Source: an uncultured Pseudomonadota bacterium (lineage in GTDB: Bacteria; Myxococcota_A; UBA796; SXON01). From it: a DNA stretch of 64,000 nucleotides. Within the stretch, counting starts at the first letter, position 1. Every line of letters begins with the position of its first letter. The DNA is taken from NCBI GenBank assembly GCA_903921785.1, contig CAIXRH010000242.1, positions 38,175-102,174 on the forward strand. Direction: 5' to 3'. This document shows, one piece after another, positions 26,237 to 35,399 of this stretch. Below the pieces are notes generated by a model. It did no database searches and had not been told where the DNA came from. It worked only from the letters and a program-made list of their open reading frames with translations. A program made the position numbers and the translations under genes.

Positions 26237-27298
26237 ATGCGCGCCTCGCTTCTCCTCCTCGCCGCCGGTTGCGCCCCGAGCTCCGCCACGACGGACGCCT
26301 CGGGGATCGGCGAGACCGCGGACACCACGGAAACGACCGACTCCGACAGCCCCTCCCCCGACATAGACCCCCTGTTCTTTCCTCCGCCGACCTTCGCCGC
26401 CGCCGAACACTTCACCGTCCCAACCGGTCGCGGGCTGGTGTGGGAGCGCGACGAAGACTTCCTCCTCGCGGACTACACGGTACCCCAACTATGGGTAACC
26501 GCGGATGGTAGCTACGCGCTGATGGCCACCAACATGCTCGCCGACGGCGGCCGGTGGCTGCTCACCAGCCCCGACGGCCTGGAGTGGACGCCCTCCGCCG
26601 CCCCGCTCCTCACCGCGGCCGACTTCCTCCCCCTCGACTGCGGCGAGCGCCTGGAGGACGGCGCGATGCTGTACGAGGCCGACGGCAGCTACCGGCTCGT
26701 CGTCGAGGGGACCGAGCCCATCGAGGGCGACAAGCACGCGGCCTGGCGCACGTGGTGCCAGGCCTCCTCCACCGATGGCCTCGTCTTCACCCCAGATACA
26801 TCCACGCTCTTCTTCACTGGAGCCGAGGACGACAGCGGGCAGATCAGCGTGCCCTCGCTGCTGCCGCTCGCCGACGGCTCCCAGCTCGTGGCCTACGTCG
26901 GCGGCCTCTACACCGACGCCGAGGGCATCCGCCTCGCCCGCGCCGAGGGCGATCCCTGGGCGCTCAGCCGGGTTTCGGCCGCGGGAATGTTCCCCGAGGA
27001 CGACGTGGACCCCGACCCGGTCTACCTCGAAGGCGGCGGCATCCGCGTGTACCACACCCACACCAAGCAGGGCGGCGCCGGGTACGGCGATCTACGTAGT
27101 AACTACGTGCCTGAGCAGGACGTTCAGCTCATCCCCCATGCCGAGCCGGGCTGCGACAGCGCCCCGGGAGACTGCCTCCTCGATCCAGCCTTTGTTCGCC
27201 TCGACGACGGGCGGATGGTGCTCTACTACACCCGCCTCGCCGCCGACGGCATGGGCTGGGTCACCGCGGGGATCGGCCGGGCGTTCGCGGTGGACTGA
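26237..27298 (+). CDS. Lipoprotein with glycosidase/sialidase-like propeller
   Basis: A 353-residue lipoprotein (signal MRASLLLLAAGC) with a short Thr/Asp/Ser linker. It then shows repeating blades such as PQLWVTADGSYALMAT, LLTSPDGLEWTPS, AMLYEADGSYRLVVEG, CQASSTDGLVFTPDT, SLLPLADGSQLVAYVG and FVRLDDGRMVLYYT. Repeated 'SxDGxxWTP' turns are typical of Asp-box or five-bladed GH43-like propellers, so binding or hydrolysis of a glycan is plausible. I cannot name a family or catalytic residues. ATG at 26237 gives the lipoprotein signal. The gene is divergent from the previous lipoprotein gene. Confidence 0.7.
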   Translation: MRASLLLLAAGCAPSSATTDASGIGETADTTETTDSDSPSPDIDPLFFPPPTFAAAEHFTVPTGRGLVWERDEDFLLADYTVPQLWVTADGSYALMATNMLADGGRWLLTSPDGLEWTPSAAPLLTAADFLPLDCGERLEDGAMLYEADGSYRLVVEGTEPIEGDKHAAWRTWCQASSTDGLVFTPDTSTLFFTGAEDDSGQISVPSLLPLADGSQLVAYVGGLYTDAEGIRLARAEGDPWALSRVSAAGMFPEDDVDPDPVYLEGGGIRVYHTHTKQGGAGYGDLRSNYVPEQDVQLIPHAEPGCDSAPGDCLLDPAFVRLDDGRMVLYYTRLAADGMGWVTAGIGRAFAVD

Positions 27299-27809
27299 GG
27301 TCGGCAGCCGGTCAGGAAGAAGATGGGTTCCCCCTCCCATCCCTCCTCAACCCTCGCGAGCCACGACCAGCGCCGCGGCGCCGCGGCGGCGGCCCGGCCC
27401 CGGGGAAAGGCGCGGCGACAGGGCGAAGGCCCGGGGGGCGTGGTGTGCATCGCCCACCCCGTCGCCGGCGTCGTCGGGCGGCTCCTTCAGCGGCTCCGGG
27501 TTCTCCCTGATACACGCTACACTCGCACCCAGCTCCTGGACCTCGCACGATGCGCAGCCAGTCAGCACGCCGTGGCCGAGATTCCCTCCCTGGGCGTGGC
27601 GTTCGATCTTGTCGTAATTGGCCGCCGACCCATGTGCGCGTAGACGACGCCCTCGTGCAGGGAAGTGCCGGCGCAATGGCTGGTCCGCCGACCGTCGCTG
27701 CTCGACCACCCGCCTCCCCCCTTGGCAAAGCGTAGCCCCGCCACCACCCCCTGGACAAGTTCCTACGGGAGACTCCCAGGTGTGGACGTCGACCGGATAA
27801 CGATCGCCG
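27299..27809. other. Intergenic region with repeat family B, no gene seen
   Basis: A 511-base gap. It starts with repeat family B (27321-27375). Short open frames exist on both strands, but none has recognisable protein features or a proper start. The 27490-27760 part is a little lower in G+C than the surroundings and might be a decayed gene or an untranslated leader; I cannot tell. Confidence 0.5.
27321..27375 (+). repeat. Dispersed repeat family B, copy 1
   Basis: GGGTTCCCCCTCCC is followed by CCCTCGCGAGCCACGACC. Matching strings lie at 39283-39338 and 58538-58592. Each copy begins within about 45 bases of a stop codon, in the same orientation as the gene. Confidence 0.65.
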
Positions 27810-29234
27810 ATGCTGCCGGTATGGCTCATCGTCGCAGGATGCACCACCGGGCGCGATTCGGCGTCCGCGTGGGACTCGCGGCCCGGCTCTGACTTCGTGG
27901 ATTCCGGTACTGCCGCCCCCTTCGGTCCGCCGGTGGTGATCGGGGCAGGCCTCGCCGGCCTCGCCGCCGCCGCGGACCTCCCCGGCGCCATCGTCCTGGA
28001 GGCCTCCGACGCCCCCGGCGGACGCGCCGCCAACTGGGGACAACGCCGGTTCTTCTTCCACGGAACCGACGTGCAGGTGGCCCTCGGCGCGGAAGAGTCC
28101 GTGGAGGAGGTGATGGCGGACTGGCCGTCCATGACCGGCGGCGAGGCCACCGACGATACGCGTACGTTTCTCGCCGAGAGCGCGTCGGTGCACGACCGCA
28201 TGGAGGCGCTGGGGCTGCGCTTCCTGGACCCACCCGGCCCGGACCTCATCACCGGTCGCGACGAGCTCTTCACCGTCGAGGCCGAAGGCGACGAGCTCGC
28301 CGCCGCGTTCGTCGCGAGCGCCGCGGCGGGCGTGGAGCTACGCCTGTCGACCCCGGCGACGAGCCTCCTGGTGGACGACTCGGGCCTCATCGGCGTCGAG
28401 ACCGCCGACGGCGTGATCGAGACCAACCGGGTGCTCCTCGCCACCGGCGGCTACACCGGCCGCATCGACATCGTGGAGCGCTACGCGAGCTGGCCCGCCG
28501 GCACCTGGGAGGCCCCTCACGAAGAGAACTCCGGCTTCGCCTGGGACCTCGCCCAGTCCCTCGGCCTCGGCCTCTCCCACCTCGACGCCATGGGCGCCTT
28601 CGACGGCTACCTCGGCGACTACGCCGGCGGCGGCATCCTCCCCCTGGGCACGGCCGCCCCGCTCTTGTGGGTCGACCGAACGGGCCAGCGCTTCGTCGAC
28701 GAGTCCGAGCTCGGCAGCATCGAGCTCGAGACCGCGTTCTGGGCGCACGATCCGACCACCGTCGTCACCACCGACGCCGACGTGCTCTCCTTCGCCTACC
28801 TCGGCACGGACGACGAGTACCTCAGCGTGCTCCGCTGTTATCCCTCGTTCGCCGCGCTCGCGGCCGCGGAAGGCGTCGACCCGGTCGGCCTCCAGGCGAC
28901 CGTGGAGGCGGTGAAGGCGTTCCACGCCGCCACCGCCACCGACCCGCTCGGCCGCGCCGGCTACGACTTCCCGGCGTTGGCAGGAACCCCCTGTGCGGCG
29001 ACCGAGGCCCGGAAGACGGCCAAGAGCTACGGCGGCGTCACCGTGGACGACGAGGGGCGCGCCCTGATGGCCGATGGGAGCGTGCTCCCCGGGCTGTGGG
29101 TGGCCGGGGAAGCAGCCGGCATGGGCGCGCCGGGGATGGGCGGCCTCCGCGGCTTCGACGGGAGCCTCTCCGCGGTGGTGTGGAGCGGCTGGCGGGCGGC
29201 GGCGTCGATGAACGCGGCGGGGATCGGGCCGTAG
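27810..29234 (+). CDS. Lipid-anchored FAD-dependent oxidoreductase (FAD_binding_2 type)
   Basis: A 474-residue flavoprotein with a short lipoprotein signal (MLPVWLIVAGC). The dinucleotide-binding motif PPVVIGAGLAGLAAAADL is near residues 40-57, ending in the acidic IVLEAS. A GGRAANWG loop and LATGGYTG follow, as in the fumarate reductase/succinate dehydrogenase flavoprotein group. The C-terminus has SYGGVTVDDEGRAL...VLPGLWVAGEAAG, the usual FAD-closing segment. The family includes fumarate, urocanate and 3-ketosteroid enzymes. The lipoprotein signal implies export, which is unusual without a Tat motif. ATG at 27810 gives the signal; a GATAAC box lies ten bases upstream. Confidence 0.8.
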   Translation: MLPVWLIVAGCTTGRDSASAWDSRPGSDFVDSGTAAPFGPPVVIGAGLAGLAAAADLPGAIVLEASDAPGGRAANWGQRRFFFHGTDVQVALGAEESVEEVMADWPSMTGGEATDDTRTFLAESASVHDRMEALGLRFLDPPGPDLITGRDELFTVEAEGDELAAAFVASAAAGVELRLSTPATSLLVDDSGLIGVETADGVIETNRVLLATGGYTGRIDIVERYASWPAGTWEAPHEENSGFAWDLAQSLGLGLSHLDAMGAFDGYLGDYAGGGILPLGTAAPLLWVDRTGQRFVDESELGSIELETAFWAHDPTTVVTTDADVLSFAYLGTDDEYLSVLRCYPSFAALAAAEGVDPVGLQATVEAVKAFHAATATDPLGRAGYDFPALAGTPCAATEARKTAKSYGGVTVDDEGRALMADGSVLPGLWVAGEAAGMGAPGMGGLRGFDGSLSAVVWSGWRAAASMNAAGIGP

Positions 29235-29243
29235 CGGCGAGGC

Positions 29244-30032
29244 TCAGCTCACGGGGAGCGCCGCCACCAACGCCGGCAATGCCTCCTCCTGCGCCGCCTT
29301 GAGCACCCGCACGCCGAGCGGGGCTTCGGCGTCGCCGGGGTCGATGAGCCATTTGTCGGCGCGGGTGTCGAGCGCGGCGGCAGTGATGCCCACCGAGAAG
29401 CTCGTCCCGACGAAGAGCACCGCCTCGGCCTGCTTCATGCCCCGGATCGCCCGTTCGAACTGGTAGTCGGCGTGCTCGGTGTAGTACTCGTCGAACCACA
29501 GGACGTGCGCGCGGATGCGGGAGCCGCAGCCGGGGCAGCGCGGCGAGGTGTCGTCGGCAGGTGCGGCGTCGAACGCCGCCCAGTCGAATGCGGCGGCGGG
29601 CAGCGTGCCGCGGGGCGCGCCGTGGGTGCACGTGACCCGCGAACAGCGCACCCGGTCGGCGCGACCGTGCACCTCGCACATCCGCTCGCTCCCCGCCTGC
29701 CCATGGAGCGTGTCGATGTTCTGGGTCACCAGCAAGAACTCGGCGCCGCGGGTGGCCTGCCAGCGCTCAAGCGCGGCGACGGCGTGATGACCGGCGTTCG
29801 GCTTCGATCCCTGCAGGCTCGCGAACCGGCTCCGGTACCACCGCCAGGACCCCACGGGGTTCGCCTGGAAGTAGCGGTTGGTGCCCATCTCCATCACGTC
29901 ATGGGCCCAGACCGCCCCGGCGTCCGTGCCCCGGAAGGTGGCGATGCCGCTGGCGAGGCCCATGCCGGCGCCGGTCACGACGACGGTGCGGCGGCTGCGG
30001 GTGAGGGTGTCGACGAGCGGGGCGAGGTCCAT
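29244..30032 (-). CDS. cobB: Sir2-family NAD-dependent protein deacetylase
   Basis: A 262-residue sirtuin. The NAD-binding motif is TGAGMGLASGIATFRG (20-35), followed by TQNIDTLHG (103-111) and the catalytic histidine H122 in EVHGRADR. A structural zinc site is formed by C130 and C135, then C166 and C169 (CPGCG). The C-terminal LFVGTSFSVGITAAAL is the second Rossmann strand that binds the nicotinamide ribose. It removes acyl groups from protein lysines using NAD. The gene converges with the FAD enzyme after a nine-base gap and precedes the oxidase operon on the same strand, 78 bases past the start of this gene. Confidence 0.93.
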   Translation of the reverse strand: MDLAPLVDTLTRSRRTVVVTGAGMGLASGIATFRGTDAGAVWAHDVMEMGTNRYFQANPVGSWRWYRSRFASLQGSKPNAGHHAVAALERWQATRGAEFLLVTQNIDTLHGQAGSERMCEVHGRADRVRCSRVTCTHGAPRGTLPAAAFDWAAFDAAPADDTSPRCPGCGSRIRAHVLWFDEYYTEHADYQFERAIRGMKQAEAVLFVGTSFSVGITAAALDTRADKWLIDPGDAEAPLGVRVLKAAQEEALPALVAALPVS

Positions 30033-30110
30033 CGGTGATTCCGGCGTGACGCGGAGGTACGCGCCGAGCGGGCGGGCGTCAAGCGGCGCGGCGGTGCGCG
30101 CCGGAGCCCT

Positions 30111-30287
30111 TCACGCCGCCGCGCGTCCCGCCTGCCGGAACACGAAGAAGATCACCGCCGCCATCGCCGCAGGCGCGCCGAGCATGGCCACGGTGCCCCA
30201 CATGTAGGACTGCCCGGACCCGCCGACGCTGCTGATGCAGTTGGGGCAGGAGACGACGGTGAGGGCAGCGAGCTGGGAGAGGATCAT
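30111..30287 (-). CDS. Small membrane protein of the oxidase operon (CxxC)
   Basis: A 58-residue protein: MILSQLAALTVVSCPNC, a Gly/Ser linker, then a membrane span (about 33-50) and a basic tail. Its ATG overlaps the stop of the second subunit III gene (ATGA), so it is translated with the oxidase. The SCPNC pair near the membrane could bind copper or heme, or hold a disulfide; this is inference. It is too short to match any subunit I know. The coupling and the clean membrane/tail arrangement argue for a real gene. Confidence 0.6.
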   Translation of the reverse strand: MILSQLAALTVVSCPNCISSVGGSGQSYMWGTVAMLGAPAAMAAVIFFVFRQAGRAAA

Positions 30288-30859
30288 CGCAGGTACACCA
30301 GCCAGTAGATGAACGGCCACACCATCACCACGAACCACCACCACGCGCGGAAGGAGCCGACCTCGGAGAGGCCCCATCGCCCGCGCTGGACGTTGAACAG
30401 GGTGAACCCCAGGACGAGGACCGACACCAGGACGTGCGCGGCGTGCGTACCCACAAGAGCGTAGAACAACCCGCCGTACACCGTGCTGGCGGTGAGCCCG
30501 AACCCGATGAGCGAGACCCACTCCCGACCCTGTGCCACGAGGAAGGCCCCGCCGAGCAGGAAGGTGATGCCGAGCCACCGGACGGTGTCGGCCTTGGTGC
30601 GGGTGCGCGCTGCCCGTTCGCAGGCGAGGCCGCTGAGGAGGAGCAGCGCCGTGTTTACGGCGGTGGCCGCCACGGGGAGCGTGGGGTTCCCCAGGGGCGG
30701 CCAACGGCTGTACTGGCTGCGAAGGATGTTGAAGCTGGCGCCCAGGCCCGCGAAGACCGTGGACTCCGCCGCCATGAAGAACAGCAGCGCCATCGTGGCG
30801 TTGGAGACCCCCGTGGCGCTGCGCCTCGGGGCCCGAACCACGGCCATCGTGGGGGTCAT
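30284..30859 (-). CDS. Second heme-copper oxidase subunit III-like protein
   Basis: A 191-residue protein with five membrane spans. It shows LLFFMAAESTVFAGL, a TAVNTALLLLSGL span, LVGTHAAHVLVSVLVL, and RAWWWFVVMVWPFIYWLVYL, which correspond to the F/W-ES, H-x-x-H and WHFVD-WxxIY landmarks of COX3. It is diverged from the copy at 31463-32053, so this operon has two subunit III-like genes. It overlaps the upstream cytochrome gene by four bases (ATGA) and the following 58-residue gene likewise. It may replace the canonical subunit or act in assembly; that is inference. Confidence 0.82.
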   Translation of the reverse strand: MTPTMAVVRAPRRSATGVSNATMALLFFMAAESTVFAGLGASFNILRSQYSRWPPLGNPTLPVAATAVNTALLLLSGLACERAARTRTKADTVRWLGITFLLGGAFLVAQGREWVSLIGFGLTASTVYGGLFYALVGTHAAHVLVSVLVLGFTLFNVQRGRWGLSEVGSFRAWWWFVVMVWPFIYWLVYLR

Positions 30860-31458
30860 TTGGCCCCGAAGGTAGCGCGGACGTACGCGAGCGCGTCGAC
30901 CCGCTGCTGCTCGGTGAGGGCGCCCTTCCAGGGGGGCATCGTGCCGATCGTGCCGGTCTTTCCTTCGGCGATGGAGGTCAGCAGCTCCGCGTCGGTCTTG
31001 GCGAGGCGGGTCGTGTCGTCCACGAAGTTGGCGCCGGTGGTGCCGCCGTTGGCCTTACCGTCCACGGCGTGGCAGCCCACGCAGTAGGTGCCGTAGACCT
31101 TGCCGCCGCGCTCCACGTTGCCCGGCTCAAGCGGCTTCTTGGCCACCACCACCGCGTCCGCCGCCGCCTCCGGCTTCGGCGGGATGACCGACCAGTGATG
31201 CGCCACGTCCGGGGTGATCCCGATGACGAACGCCATGATCGCCGCCAGGGCGCCGGCGAAGACGAGCTGCAACCACCGCGCCTCAAGGCGCAGGTGCATG
31301 AACTCGGCCACCACCAGCCAGGCTTTCACCGCGGCGATCACGAAGATGGTCCCCACGACGGCCGCGTTGCCGACGAACTGCCCGAGCCCGAGGGACACAA
31401 ACAGCGCCACGAGCAACGCGGCCCAGATCACGATGTACTTCTTGTCGTGACTCATCAT
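30856..31458 (-). CDS. Oxidase subunit IV fused to cytochrome c domain
   Basis: A 200-residue fusion. Residues 1-92 form a three-span prokaryotic cytochrome oxidase subunit IV (AAVVGTIFVIAAVKAWLV, then AEFMHL and a third span). After a short linker, residues 113-200 form a class I cytochrome c: heme motif YCVGCHAV near 125-132, and axial Met in IGTMPPW near 170. The heme domain should face the periplasm and feed electrons to the CuA site of subunit II. In typical caa3 oxidases the heme domain is on subunit II instead. ATG at 31455 is an equally good start because the upstream GAGG then has better spacing. Confidence 0.85.
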   Translation of the reverse strand: MMSHDKKYIVIWAALLVALFVSLGLGQFVGNAAVVGTIFVIAAVKAWLVVAEFMHLRLEARWLQLVFAGALAAIMAFVIGITPDVAHHWSVIPPKPEAAADAVVVAKKPLEPGNVERGGKVYGTYCVGCHAVDGKANGGTTGANFVDDTTRLAKTDAELLTSIAEGKTGTIGTMPPWKGALTEQQRVDALAYVRATFGAK

Positions 31459-31462
31459 GTCC

Positions 31463-32053
31463 TCAGGAGGCCGAAGCCAGGTAGACGAGCGGGAAGAGGA
31501 AAATCCAGATGACGTCCACCAGATGCCAGTACATCCCGGTGTACTCCACCGCCCAGGGCGCCTCGTTCTTCCGCGCCTTCAGCGCCGCCCACGTGAGCGC
31601 GGTCATCCCGGCCACCACGTGCACACCGTGCAGGCCGGTCATGAAGAAGTAGAAGCCCCAGAAGAGGCTCGCGACGGGCGTGAACCCCTCGCTGATCTCG
31701 TGGTGGTACTCGTACGCCTTCACACAAAGGAAGACGAGCCCCCCGCCGACCGTGGCGAACAACAGGTTGGAGGCCTTCTTCATGTCCCCGTGCGTCGCGG
31801 CGGAGTGCGCGAGCACGGCGAAGAGGCTGCTGGTGAGCAGCACCACGGTGTTGAGCGCGCCCGCCGCGCTCACCGTGTGGGCGGCCTCTTCGGCCCACTC
31901 CGGATGCGCGAGCCGGCACACCACGTACGACATGATCAACCCGCCGAAGATCGCGACTTCGGAAGCGAGGAACCACCAGAGGGCGACCTTGCCGGTGGCG
32001 ACACCGGTCGACGTCCGCTCTTCGGGCAGGGGGGCTGCGTGGGCGTGGCTCAT
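31463..32053 (-). CDS. ctaE: Cytochrome c oxidase subunit III
   Basis: A 196-residue, five-span subunit III of the small (SoxM/caa3) type. Landmarks are KVALWWFLASEVAIFGGLI, a LLTSSLFAVLAH span, FFMTGLHGVHVVAGM with the paired histidines, and MYWHLVDVIWIFLFPLVYL at the end. Subunit III stabilises subunit I and the proton path. It lies six bases behind the subunit I gene and four before the subunit IV/cytochrome c fusion. ATG at 32053 matches the family start. Confidence 0.93.
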   Translation of the reverse strand: MSHAHAAPLPEERTSTGVATGKVALWWFLASEVAIFGGLIMSYVVCRLAHPEWAEEAAHTVSAAGALNTVVLLTSSLFAVLAHSAATHGDMKKASNLLFATVGGGLVFLCVKAYEYHHEISEGFTPVASLFWGFYFFMTGLHGVHVVAGMTALTWAALKARKNEAPWAVEYTGMYWHLVDVIWIFLFPLVYLASAS

Positions 32054-32059
32054 GTCAGC

Positions 32060-33781
32060 TCACTTCGCCGCGTGGGGCGAGACGAGGGGGTTCTGCGGAA
32101 CCTCGTGCTGCCCTTCGGGCGGCTGGTTCTGCGCGATGAAGTCGGGGCCGTCGCCCTCGGGGCTGTACTCGTAGGGCCCGCGGTACACGACGGGCGGGGT
32201 GTCGAAGTTGCCGTGCGGGGGCGGCGAGGGGCACTGCCACTCGAGCGTGGTCGCGTTCCATGGGTTGGCCGGCGCCACCGCCCCGCGGAACATGCTGTGG
32301 AAGAAGTTCCACACAAACGGGAGCTGGAACGCGAGGAGTCCGAACAGGGCCCAGGTGGAGATGTCCTGCATCAACAGCGCTTCCGGCGTGCTGAGGAACT
32401 CGTAGTTCGTCGGCACCGCGAGGCGGCGGTTGTGTCCCATCATCCCCAGGTTGAACTGCGGGAGGAAGATGAGGTTGAAGAACACCATCGAGCCCCAGAA
32501 GTGCACCTTCCCGAGGGTCTCGTTCATGAAGCGCCCGAACATCTTCGGGAACCAGTGGTACAACCCGGCCGGCCCCGCCATGAAGACCAGCGGGTAGAGC
32601 GTGTAGTGGAAGTGGGCGACCACGTAGTAGCTGTCGTGGATGTAGATGTCCGCCGCGGCCGTCCCGTTGATGATGCCGGTGACGCCGCCGAGGAGGAAGC
32701 AGGCGAAGAACCCCAGCGCGAAGAGCATCGCGGAGGTGAAGCGGATGCTGCCCTTGTAGAGCGTCGCCATGAACGCGAACATCCCGACCGCGACCGGCAC
32801 GGAGATGAGGATCGTCATCACCGAGAAGGGGATGGAGATCTTCGGGTCGATGCCCGCGATGAACTGGTGATGCGCCCACACCACGAACGACAGGAGGCTG
32901 GTGGCGATGACCGACCAGACGGTCATCTTGTAGCCGAACAGCGTCTTGCGGGCGTGGCAGGTGATGATCTCCGCGACGATGCCGAACGCCGGGAAGAGGA
33001 TGACGTACACCTCGGGGTGCCCGAAGAACCAGAAGAGGTGCTGGAAGAGCACGGGGTCGCCGCCCATCTTCGGGTCGAAGAAGTGGGTGCCCGCCACGTG
33101 ATCGAGGAGCAGCATCACCGCGCCGGCGATGAGGGGGCCCACGGAGAGCATGAAGACGATGCTCGCCGCCACCTCTTCCCAAACGAACAGCGGCAGATCC
33201 CACATGCTCATGCCGGGGGCGCGCATGTTGATCGCGGTGGTGATGAAGTTGATGCCACCCATGAGGAAGGCCACCAACTCCAGCGCGACGGCGAGGATCC
33301 ACAGGGTGATGCCCCACTCAACGCCCGACAGCGCGGGGTCGGCCGCGAGCGGCGGGTAGCTGGTCCAGCCGCCGGCCGCGCCTCCACCCGGGACCAACGG
33401 GGAGATGAGCAGCACGACGGTGGAGAGGAGGAAGACCCAGTACGAAGCCATGTTCAGCTTCGGAAAGGCCATGTCCTCCGCGCCCACCATCAGCGGGATG
33501 AGCAGGTTTCCAAAGCCGGCCACCAGCACCGGCATGGCGACCCAGAACACCATCACGGTGCCGTGCATCGTCACGACGGAGTTGTAGAACTGGGGATCGA
33601 GGAACCCCCCGGTACCGCCCGGCTCGACCGCGGCGAGCTGCGTACGGATCGCGGAAGCGGCCGCCCCCCCGAAGAGGGCCATGAACAGGCCCGTGATCAT
33701 GTACTGCTTCGCGATCGTCTTGTGATCGGTGGAGAACACGTACTTCGAGATGAAGCTCTGCGGATGTGCGTCGTGGCTCAT
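32060..33781 (-). CDS. ctaD: Cytochrome c oxidase subunit I
   Basis: A 573-residue heme-copper oxidase catalytic subunit with about 12 spans. It reduces O2 to water at a heme-CuB centre and pumps protons. Visible landmarks are HGTVMVFWVAMPVLVAGFGN with the first heme histidine, the HPEVYVILFPAFG motif carrying the cross-linked His/Tyr and the D-path Glu, HHQF, and the last helices with DSYYVVAHFHYTLYPLV. It is of the A type. A ten-base gap separates it from the subunit II gene upstream. ATG at 33781 gives the usual soluble N-terminal tail. Confidence 0.97.
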   Translation of the reverse strand: MSHDAHPQSFISKYVFSTDHKTIAKQYMITGLFMALFGGAAASAIRTQLAAVEPGGTGGFLDPQFYNSVVTMHGTVMVFWVAMPVLVAGFGNLLIPLMVGAEDMAFPKLNMASYWVFLLSTVVLLISPLVPGGGAAGGWTSYPPLAADPALSGVEWGITLWILAVALELVAFLMGGINFITTAINMRAPGMSMWDLPLFVWEEVAASIVFMLSVGPLIAGAVMLLLDHVAGTHFFDPKMGGDPVLFQHLFWFFGHPEVYVILFPAFGIVAEIITCHARKTLFGYKMTVWSVIATSLLSFVVWAHHQFIAGIDPKISIPFSVMTILISVPVAVGMFAFMATLYKGSIRFTSAMLFALGFFACFLLGGVTGIINGTAAADIYIHDSYYVVAHFHYTLYPLVFMAGPAGLYHWFPKMFGRFMNETLGKVHFWGSMVFFNLIFLPQFNLGMMGHNRRLAVPTNYEFLSTPEALLMQDISTWALFGLLAFQLPFVWNFFHSMFRGAVAPANPWNATTLEWQCPSPPPHGNFDTPPVVYRGPYEYSPEGDGPDFIAQNQPPEGQHEVPQNPLVSPHAAK

Positions 33782-33790
33782 CGGGCGGTC

Positions 33791-34444
33791 CTAGAGAGCG
33801 GCCAGGAAGCTTTGGTACGCCTCATTCGAGTCGACCACCAGCTTGCTGCCCATGAGGGTGTGGCCCTTGCCGCAGATCTCGGCGCAGGCGATTTCGTACG
33901 TGCCTTCCGTGTTGGTGTCGAACCAGCCCTTGATCGAGCGGCCCGGCACCGCGTCCTGCTTCAGCCGCAGGTCCTTCACGTAGAAGTTGTGGAGCACATC
34001 CGCGGCTTCAAGGTGGAAGACCACCTTCTTGTTCACCGGGACGTGCAGCTCCTTCGCGACCAGATCGTCTTCTGTGCCGAGGATCCCATCCTTCCCGGGG
34101 TAGGTGAAGATCCACGCAAACTGGCGCGCTTCGATCTTCACCTCCACGTCGGGGTGCGGGATGTCGAGCTTCACGTACTCCCAGGTGGGGGACGACGCTT
34201 TTTCGATGATGAGGTCGCAGGCCAGGACGGCGCATACCGGAGCCAGCACCGCCCACTTCGCCCGACCGGTTCCCGGCAGCCACGCCGCTCGAACGCCCGG
34301 CTTGGACCGGCTCCCAAAGATGAGCCAGAACAGGATGACCTCGGCGGCCACGAACCACGTGCCGACGATGTAGTAGATGACGCGGATGACCTGATCGATG
34401 TCGCCAGCGAACGACGACAGCTGGAACGGCAGGTAATGGAGCAT
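33791..34444 (-). CDS. ctaC: Cytochrome c oxidase subunit II
   Basis: A 217-residue subunit II. Two membrane spans (about 18-43 and 63-79) are followed by a periplasmic cupredoxin domain. All CuA ligands are present: H152 (DVLHNF), C187, E189, C191, H195 and M198 in CAEICGKGHTLMG. There is no C-terminal cytochrome c domain; that part is fused to subunit IV later in the operon. ATG at 34444 fits. It heads the structural oxidase genes, about 190 bases behind SURF1. Confidence 0.96.
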   Translation of the reverse strand: MLHYLPFQLSSFAGDIDQVIRVIYYIVGTWFVAAEVILFWLIFGSRSKPGVRAAWLPGTGRAKWAVLAPVCAVLACDLIIEKASSPTWEYVKLDIPHPDVEVKIEARQFAWIFTYPGKDGILGTEDDLVAKELHVPVNKKVVFHLEAADVLHNFYVKDLRLKQDAVPGRSIKGWFDTNTEGTYEIACAEICGKGHTLMGSKLVVDSNEAYQSFLAAL

Positions 34445-34635
34445 GGGTACCCATGGACGCCCGGGGAAGAGGCGACCGCGCTGCCCACTAGCCGCGTCTC
34501 AGAAAATCGGAAATCCACACAACTGTGGAACCGACGCAGATCGGGTGTGGGCCTGCGTCCTGGGCCGGCACCTGCGTCGTTCGATGCCGACGTGACGCCC
34601 GCTCCTCGCCCCCCTTACGGCCGCGAGCCGAGGCG

Positions 34636-35322
34636 CTACGCGCGCACCCGCCGCCGAGGTCCGCCGCGCGTGGCCTCGCGACCCCACGACGCCCACAACC
34701 ACGCCCCGATCGCCGCCGAAGCGATGAGGAACCACTGAACGGCGTACGACAGGCTGGTGTAGTCGGGCTCGGGGAGGGTCGCTGCGTTCCCCGTCACGAT
34801 CAGCGCGTCCAGCGCACCAGGCGTGGCCGCGCGCATCGCCTGCCCGGAGCCGGGCGGGAACCTCCCACGGGCACCGCCGTGGGTGCCGGCCGAAAGGGGC
34901 ACCAGCACCCCGTCGACGCGCGGGACGGGCGCAGGGAGCACCGCCGGATCCGCGATGCTCCCCCGGTCCACGAGGATCAGTGCGGAGCCAGAACGAAACG
35001 CTTGGACCACCCCGTACTCGGGCCCGCTCGGCCCCGGCCGCCCTTCTTCCAAGAGCGCCGGACCCTCGAAGGCGCCGTCGAGGCCCACCTTCCGTCCCCA
35101 AAGGTCCTCGACCGGGGCGGCGAGGTCCTCCTCGTTGATCGCCGACTTATCGACCTGATCCAGCATCCGCTCCCGCAGGGCGTTGCGCTCGACGTCGCGG
35201 CGGAGCTGCCAGCGCCCGAGGTTCACGGTCACCACGACGAAGACCAGCACGGCGACGGTGGGCACGGGGCGCGGGCGGAAGGAGCGCACACGCGCCGGTA
35301 TGCCGAGCGGGACGGTGGGCAA
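34636..35322 (-). CDS. SURF1 family oxidase assembly protein
   Basis: A 228-residue SURF1/Shy1-type protein that helps insert heme a into subunit I. It has one span near the N-terminus (about 23-37, ending in the family motif LGRWQLRR), a periplasmic middle domain, and a second span near the C-terminus containing the conserved SYAVQWFLIAS. Location directly upstream of the oxidase operon on the same strand supports the role. The 191 bases between it and ctaC carry no gene and may hold a second promoter. ATG or another nearby start at 35322 is not certain. Confidence 0.88.
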   Translation of the reverse strand: MPTVPLGIPARVRSFRPRPVPTVAVLVFVVVTVNLGRWQLRRDVERNALRERMLDQVDKSAINEEDLAAPVEDLWGRKVGLDGAFEGPALLEEGRPGPSGPEYGVVQAFRSGSALILVDRGSIADPAVLPAPVPRVDGVLVPLSAGTHGGARGRFPPGSGQAMRAATPGALDALIVTGNAATLPEPDYTSLSYAVQWFLIASAAIGAWLWASWGREATRGGPRRRVRA

Positions 35323-35399
35323 CCCCGACGCCCGGGACGCCGCAGCGCGATGACCGAGCGTTGATACGGCCCGTGGAGAAGTCCAAGCATACTCCCTGC

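Noticed and set aside
27490..27760. Possible small gene in the 27.3-27.8 kb gap
   Set aside because: Frames on both strands are short, lack start signals and show no protein-like composition.
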